64,000 nucleotides of DNA from Conchocele bisecta (lineage: Eukaryota > Mollusca > Bivalvia > Lucinida > Thyasiridae). Made by a program: the position numbers and the translations under genes. The stretch is taken from positions 54,831,131 through 54,895,130 of the forward strand of contig CM055268.1 in assembly GCA_029237695.1 (NCBI GenBank), written 5' to 3'. Positions within the stretch are counted from its first letter, which is position 1. Each line of letters starts with the position of its first letter. Shown piece by piece: positions 57,924-64,000 of the stretch. The notes under the pieces are model-generated. The model was not told the origin of the DNA, did not search any database, and worked only from the letters and a program-made list of their open reading frames with translations.

Positions 57924-58160
57924 GGGACCGTTTCACTAAACTTCGTACGACAAAAATGTTCGTAAGTGCAAATTTAGGATCGGCTGGCTATTTCCATTCA
58001 TGGATTTACATTTATTGAGCATAGGCTGCATATGCAGCCTATGCTCAATAAATGTAAATCCAATAATTGTTCTCAAGAATTGTTAATGTGAAACTTACAG
58101 ACTATCATACTTTTGCACTTACGAACATTTTAATCGTACGAAGTTTAGTGAAACGGCCTC
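57924..58160. mobile_element. Family A MITE, full length
   Basis: Complete palindrome with ends GGGGACCGTTTCAC and GTGAAACGGCCTC; CTG adjoins both ends as in the copy at 12033. Confidence 0.85.
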
Positions 58161-58500
58161 CTGTTGTCTTTGCTATATCATGTAAACCCCACACGAGTTT
58201 TCTATACATTTCACATTGTGACATTGGACTTTCATGCTGAGTTATTTTCTAGTATTTGCGTAAGAGAATATTCATATGAAATCATCATATTGATATGTTG
58301 TAAATGTTATATTGTGTATTTGTTGCTATGTACAACATGCACATGTACGACACGTACATGTATTCAGGTACATCTGTATGGTCATTGACGCCTGTTTCAT
58401 ATTCTCGGTTGCCCGTGCAATAACACTTGTCTTTCTCGACAGACGTCCCTGTTGTATTGCAGAAAGTACGCAAAACCTTTGAGAGTGGTAGCGTGTTTAC

Positions 58501-58584
58501 CCTAGCGTGGCAAGGTGCATGTGAATACCGGCTTCGAGATATTCCCTTATTATCACATCTTTGACACATTTCCGGGTGTTGTTT
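58501..58584 (-). CDS. Candidate Cys-rich internal exon
   Basis: Minus strand: acceptor CTGTGTTAATACAG, exactly 28 open codons, and an AGG/GTAAAC donor. The peptide carries CQRC and a later Cys, as in small extracellular repeats. The frame stays open without splicing to 58285, giving about 100 residues with further Cys. No family recognised. Confidence 0.36.
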
Positions 58585-59399
58585 CTGTATTAACACAGTG
58601 TCAAGGTCATTACCAAGGTCAGGAATGATCGAGACAAATTGTCTCCCCCAATTATCATAAGAACCAAGTATACTTCAATTGTTATGCCGTTATGGCCAAT
58701 ATAGCTTGATCTGACGAACGAAAAGTGGTAACAATGCAGTTGAAGTGTAAGGGATAGGCCAGAGTAGATAAGTACACGTAGTCACTTAATCACTTATAAT
58801 GTACACTATATTACATGGGGAACACACTGGTATACATGATACATTGATATGCGAACATCACTGTACTGTGCATGACACTATTCAATTACTACAAGGTTGT
58901 AAGCCAATCGACTGTTATACTTTAACGCAACTTAAAAGCTATAGACGAATAAACTCGGTATGTGGTATCTCAATGGTCCCGTAGTGGACAATAGTATGAA
59001 TGCACAAGTACTTTGATGATCGCTAATCAAAGTGAAATAACATACAAGTATAACATGGCATAACGAACATTGGAGGACAAAATGACAATCATCTGAGCTA
59101 CCCCAGTGCGTGGCGTATCTCAATAGATAGTGTAACCTCTGAGTATCAAGGTCCCAAGGTCTGCCTCACCCGCAATATGAGGTCTAGTCAACAATATGGC
59201 TATAATCCAACTTCAAGTGGATTAATCCATAAACAATATATGTAGTCTTACTACAATCCTTTAGCCATGATATGCCATGATAGGAGTATTACCATACACT
59301 ATCAAAGTATACATATATATTGCCTATGCAATATATTTCCAAAGTATGAATGTCAAAGTCAAAGCCGGATGTGGTTACATCACATGATAGTCAATAACG

Positions 59400-59605
59400 A
59401 TAATGTTCCGGAAGCTGGTTCCCGGAAGTAAAGTTCCACAGGTAGTATTATCTCCGGAAATGGTGGACCAGATGTAAAGTTCCTATGGTATCACTCGACT
59501 GTAGCAACCGGATGTGGTAGACCGGAGGTGTAAAGTATCCATGGTGAATCAATATGGGTTATAATACCGGAAGTGGTAGACCGGATGTAAAGTTCCGATA
59601 TAATA
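59400..59605. repeat. Degenerate ACCGGATGTAAAGTTCC repeats
   Basis: About four units of CCGGAAGTGGTAGACCGGAT / GTAAAGTTCC at roughly 55-70 bp spacing. Confidence 0.6.
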
Positions 59606-60056
59606 CAAAATGGCGATTTTCACGTTGGCTAAGACGCCGGGAAAAGTTTCACTTAGGTGACATTCAACTCGGTGGTAGTATAATGATATGATATGTGTGT
59701 ATGGCGTTTCACTTCACTAAACTATGGCTGTGACTGTCTGCTGAACGCGAGGTAGTTATCACACACTGCTCTATACAGGCCTGTACCCGGAGCTGCTACA
59801 CACACTGCGCCAGACAGACGTACGGACACTCGGACGACCCGATACTCTGCACTGACTGGGGTGGTCTGCCCTCAAACGAGTGGACCAAAACGTCCAATGT
59901 GGCTCGCTGGAGCGTTCTCAAGAGGCTACAAAAATGAAATGAATCTCCAATTACTGGACGAATACGCACAGACAGACAGACAGGATGCACAACAGACTAA
60001 AACGGGAATCGAACAACGGCAAATCACAGCTGAAATAAAATGTTCTAGGTACATAC

Positions 60057-60204
60057 CAAAATCCTCCGTGTCACTGGTGAATACAGTACTAGTCTTCTGT
60101 AACCAGAAAATATGTGTCCCGCCAACACATAGCGAGACATCGCTTATATACGCACCAGTGAAACCATGCACGGAATAATGAATATGCCTACCCTCGTACG
60201 ACAT
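60057..60204 (-). CDS. Candidate first or internal exon
   Basis: Minus strand: ATG at 60204, 49 codons plus one base, then a TTTTG/GTATGT donor. An internal acceptor (TATTTTCTGGTTACAG) would give a shorter exon with the same end. The surrounding 59.74-60.06 kb is unusually GC-rich for this window. No family recognised. Confidence 0.28.
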
Positions 60205-61360
60205 CTCACATAAATACTACAAAACCATGGCTTTTGCCATGTCACCCGTGGGTTATATTTGGCATAAATATATGTTCCCACGCCTTAAATTCAACCAAAC
60301 CAGTGTACAGCCCTCGTGGAATAAATACCATCCAACATGGTATACCCCACACTACCATAAATCTGCACACTATAGACCCATGATCTCATAATCCGAAATC
60401 TACTCGACTGGTCTCGACAATGCGAAGGTCGCTTCTTGGCCCCGCCAAACCCCTCCATAACGGTCCTACGGCTATACACTCAAATGAGAGTGTAGCACAT
60501 ACTAAACTCAAATATCGTGGTCATTTACGGAAATATCACGACACAAAACATCACCATTATGGGATCTGATATATCCGTGTTGGCCAGTACCAGGCTATGA
60601 TGAAACACTAACCCGTAGCATACATAACAGGGCAGACCATGGTATGATCTGCGCTATATACTGGCTTCACCTACAGAAGGTCCCTTATATGGTGAACAAC
60701 TGACACGCGGACAAACTCGGCTCGCACGGACAGTGGACATCCGTAATACTAAAAGGTCTTCTCCCTAGCGAAACCAGCACACGCAGTCAACGAGTTCTCT
60801 ACCACACACATGCATAGTCTGTGGCAAATATGGCGTGACATCAGTAAAACATTGCTCATAAAATAGACGTATATTTAAATCCGCAAATAGGACACGCATA
60901 AACGTATCTCCACCAATACAACATAAGCCCCCTTATTACACGCACATTGTACATGGCAAATGTACATGCTAAATCACAGGTGTGTAAAAATCACAGGTGT
61001 GTGAAACCCCAGGTATGTGGAATCACAGGGATGTGAAATCAATAATACGCACAACAATACAACACATCACAAATATACAATTATACGGATTCCAGAATGT
61101 ACAAGAATACACGTGTCACGCGACACACAGCTCGTGTGCAATTTATGTACATAATGATGTGATACATAAGTTAGATCACGTTTATCCGCATGTACGAGCG
61201 ATAATCCGCGACAATGTGTGCTTTACAGTCAGGAACAAACTTTATAATTAAATTATAACAATACAATCCATCAAATATTGAACAATTCTGCAAAAACCAG
61301 GAACCCACTTTTCGTTATAAAAGATGGAGTACTGCATAAATACTACGGGGAACACAATTC
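60205..61360. other. Unique DNA, unassigned ORF at 60997-61251
   Basis: An 84-codon plus-strand frame (60997-61251, ending VRNKLYN) has no splice support. Short TCACAGGTGTGTGAAA repeats at 60975-61040. Confidence 0.25.
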
Positions 61361-61429
61361 ATGTTAAACAAGTGGGTTACGCAGCTGACAAGCGACATGC
61401 TGGAAATCCTGCAGACGCCATCTTGTATA

Positions 61430-62300
61430 ACGTTTATTAGTGTATACTGTTATGTAGATTTACCTTTTATTTTGCTACATTCTTGTAACCAATCATCTTT
61501 AGAGCACGAAGAACAAAACTGGGGTTGGTTCCATTTTTTGTTCGACAATAACTTTGGCCGCCATCTTGTATTTCACAATGGCCGCCCGATTGGTATATCA
61601 ATTATATATACACTTATAACACAGGTAGAATATTGATTATTTTTTGGTGATAATCATCTTTTGACCACACAAAAAAAACCCGTGTTGTTTTCATTTTTAA
61701 CTGGTCCTATTGCGGCTATCGTAGATTTAAAATTGGCCACCCTGAAGTCGTATACAATATATTGTAATACTCATATCTACATTTATAATGCAGATTGAAT
61801 GTTGATTGTTTCGTCTATGCCATCTACATACTTCAACTAATAACACTGGGGTTGGTTTCACTTTTTCTGATGACTGGTGTGGCGGACATTTTGTTTTCAA
61901 AGCCTCTTTGTAAATAATATTTATTGTGTCTTCACTACGTACTGTCTTTAGTAAAGTGTATTTCTAGTTAGGTTGTGTTGACTGTTTTGCTACGTTCTTG
62001 GAACAAAAGTTCTTTGTATCATAAAAGAAATCATGAGTTGTTCCTATTGTTTTATAATTTGCAAAATGGCTGCCTTGAACATCATATAATTTTGATATAA
62101 TCATGAACAAATTAGTTGAACTGATGTTTTCCCAGACTATAATCATTATTGAAAGTAAAATGTCTATGACTAAAGTCAAGTTCCAGTCACTGTTTATGAC
62201 AAACATGTTATATTGCAAAATGGCCACAGTGTGTATACGGGATTTTCTTAATTATGGATACAGTGCTTTCAACCAGGTCCAGCACCGTCTGCATTACAGT
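61430..62300. repeat. Diverged tandem repeats carrying AAAATGGCNGCC motifs
   Basis: Recurring blocks TTTTGCTACATTCTTG, CTGGGGTTGGTT(C/T)CA and GGCCGCCATCTTG or its complement at about 61553, 61735, 61871, 62057 and 62217. The 91- and 115-codon frames here (61361, 62103) are probably repeat translations. Confidence 0.55.
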
Positions 62301-62734
62301 CTACATCTTGTTCGTATTCCTGAAAGGCAGTGCTGGCACAATCACACTCAAAATGTGGTCAAAGGAGTTGCTTACATAAAATATACACCCTATACAAACT
62401 TGTATGCAGAAAAGTGTAGAAGAAATGTCGAAAATGCAGTATTTATGTGATTAAATGTCTTGTTCGGCATTAAAACGCCATGTGGACATGTTCAGTGTGT
62501 GTAGACGATGTGTGTAAAATGTAAGATGGATTGCAAAACACAGTTGGAGAGGTTGAATACACTCTATACCTAATAGAATTGTATGCAGGAAACAAGACAA
62601 ATGGCCACGTTGAAAAGGCAGTATTGTTCCATTTTCATTATCAGTATTTACGATTACCATGTGATCTTAAGAGATCATAACTTCTGTGTCAATATAAAAG
62701 GGATCAGTGCCTCGATTGTCCAAATTGCGTTTCA

Positions 62735-63470
62735 CTAGTTGAAAGTGTCATATTATGACTTGATAAAGCCAGAGACATGTAGACCTACGCCTCTGGGTCA
62801 GAATATTGGTGTGCCACACAGGCAAGCCAATGGCTAATGCATTTATATCATTGATTCTCGCAGAAAACTAATATGCTCTGATTGAACATGAATAATGAGG
62901 CATGTTATTTGGCCAGAAACGGTTTCGTTAAGTGTACGGACTGACTGTTCAAATGGAGTAAGATCACTTGCCTCTCATGTCCATGATATAAATGGTCTAT
63001 TCACGTCGCCACAGATTACAGGATATTTTACTGCTGTTGAAGCAATATGGCCTGTCAATGAAACACGTTTCTGGCAAAAACATACTAGTTACTGATACAC
63101 TATCCCACGAGTTAGTAACATACATATATTCTAACTTTATTAAGGGTATGAATACACAGGTACATGTAGTATTCGCGAACTTACCTGTTAGTGATCACGA
63201 GTTGTAAGAAATGGCAAACTTGACTTGAGTAAGATGCACAATTGATTCTGCTCGGAAAACGAGTCGAAATATTAACTCAATTTCAGAACGCAATGTCCGC
63301 AGAAAATAGTAGCATTATGGGAATACGGAGATAAGCTGAAATGTTCTAAACACATAAAGATGACACCGTTCGAGTCTAAAATGTTGCAAGCCGTGCACAA
63401 TCGCAATCTCGGCATTCAGAAATGTCTTAGACGAGCGCTATATAGTATGTTATTAAAATCGTAACAAGAT
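62735..63470 (+). pseudogene. Degenerate Ty3/Gypsy retrotransposon pol fragment (RNase H end and integrase zinc-binding region)
   Basis: One plus-strand frame from 62821 to 63207 follows the RNase H region of Ty3/Gypsy polyproteins in order: a GKP..A segment, YALIEHE, LFGQKRF, DHLPL and DTLSHE, then LPVSD. Six in-frame stop codons interrupt it. A YYD..KP segment just upstream (about 62750) lies in another frame, implying a frameshift. At 63370-63462 a further segment (H..NLGIQKC.RRA) matches the zinc-binding motif before integrase. No reverse transcriptase, integrase core or long terminal repeats were found. It is a dead, 5'- and 3'-truncated copy. Confidence 0.75.
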
Positions 63471-63614
63471 GTTCAATTGAAGATACAAACTGGACTCTGA
63501 TACCACACTAGGTACCAGATAATGTCAACAGTTTGTGTTCATTGTATTATGAGTATAAGCAGAAGAAACATACACAATATCACCACTACATTAAACATGT
63601 ATAATACATATTAG

Positions 63615-64000
63615 TTTGTCAAGTTTAAATGGCGGCCATTGTAAAAATATAATGGCCGAAATTTCAAAATATACTGAAATAATTATGCCAATATTTCTAA
63701 TGTATAATAAATAATAATAAACACCACATATTATGACGTTGACGTTAAATATAAATTAATCTCAATGACAGCCATTTTGAAATTCAAAATGGCGGCCATG
63801 CGGCTCTTAATTAATGTGTTGTTATATGTTGTATATATATATGTTTTTAAGTAAACACACACGTTACAATCACAATATCATTTCAAAGAACATAACTACA
63901 GCCACAGAAATACTAGAATGTGTAACAAATCTTTGATGTGGCGATGTATATACCACACTTAAATTTGGCGACCATTTTGAAGATAAATAGCGGCCATTTT
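63615..64000. repeat. AT-rich end with AAATGGCGGCCAT palindromes
   Basis: AAATGGCGGCCATT (63629), CAGCCATTTTG and AAAATGGCGGCCAT (63770-63800), GCGACCATTTTG and GCGGCCATTTT (63966-64000). No gene. Confidence 0.55.

Noticed and set aside
59861..60178. 105-codon plus-strand ORF
   Set aside because: Competes with a minus-strand exon with a good donor; no family resemblance or splice support on the plus strand.

Overview
This is an AT-rich animal nuclear window, almost certainly from a lophotrochozoan and most likely a bivalve mollusc. The evidence is a metazoan-type XK-related membrane protein gene, spliceosomal-looking exon borders, an extreme density of short palindromic transposons, and retroposon copies that share a 3' end (gene-free tail GTTGATAGGCCGTTAAACAC followed by CAAACAAA runs) of a kind I associate with mollusc SINEs. 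No tRNA, rRNA, CRISPR or prokaryotic operon structure was seen.

The only gene I would call with high confidence is an uninterrupted 984-codon reading frame at 31220-34174 (+). It encodes an XK-related (XKR/CED-8 family) protein: a complete multi-pass membrane core of about 320 residues, followed by a long Ser/Asn/Arg-rich cytoplasmic tail. Around it I list about twenty shorter coding-like exon candidates on both strands. Each has splice signals, open frame or amino-acid character, but none has a recognised family. The better ones are 40553-40662 with 39658-39904 (-), 44852-44976 with 45249-45309 (+), 54200-54348 (-), 21518-21604 (+), 51354-51675 (+), 58501-58584 (-), 9011-9184 (-) and 2182-2324 (-). 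They do not assemble into a single gene and are presented as candidates.

Most of the rest is mobile or repetitive DNA. 0-13 kb holds a mosaic of palindromic MITEs, one tRNA-derived SINE and 20-bp/24-bp tandem repeats. 13.85-16.1 kb is a 49-bp satellite of about 46 copies. 16-29.5 kb is MITE-dense with nested insertions. 29.5-34.2 kb holds the XKR gene and its 5' flank. 34.2-39.6 kb is MITEs again. 43.2 and 46.3 kb carry two apparently identical 316-bp GC-rich elements with TTA target duplications. 48.1-48.9 kb has a cluster of a repeated 14-mer. 49.5-54.1 kb has tandemly duplicated retroposons and two hAT-like MITEs with 8-bp target duplications. 55.43-56.40 kb is a 970-bp palindromic element built from about twenty copies of GAGAGCTCTC. 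61.4-64 kb has diverged repeats bearing an AAAATGGCGGCC motif and a dead Ty3/Gypsy pol fragment.

The insertions give a relative history. A TTAA-type element sits inside one MITE family, that same MITE family sits inside another copy of the TTAA-type element, and hAT-like MITEs sit inside members of two further families. Several MITE ends lie within about ten bases of a stop codon or putative splice site, including the XKR stop codon.
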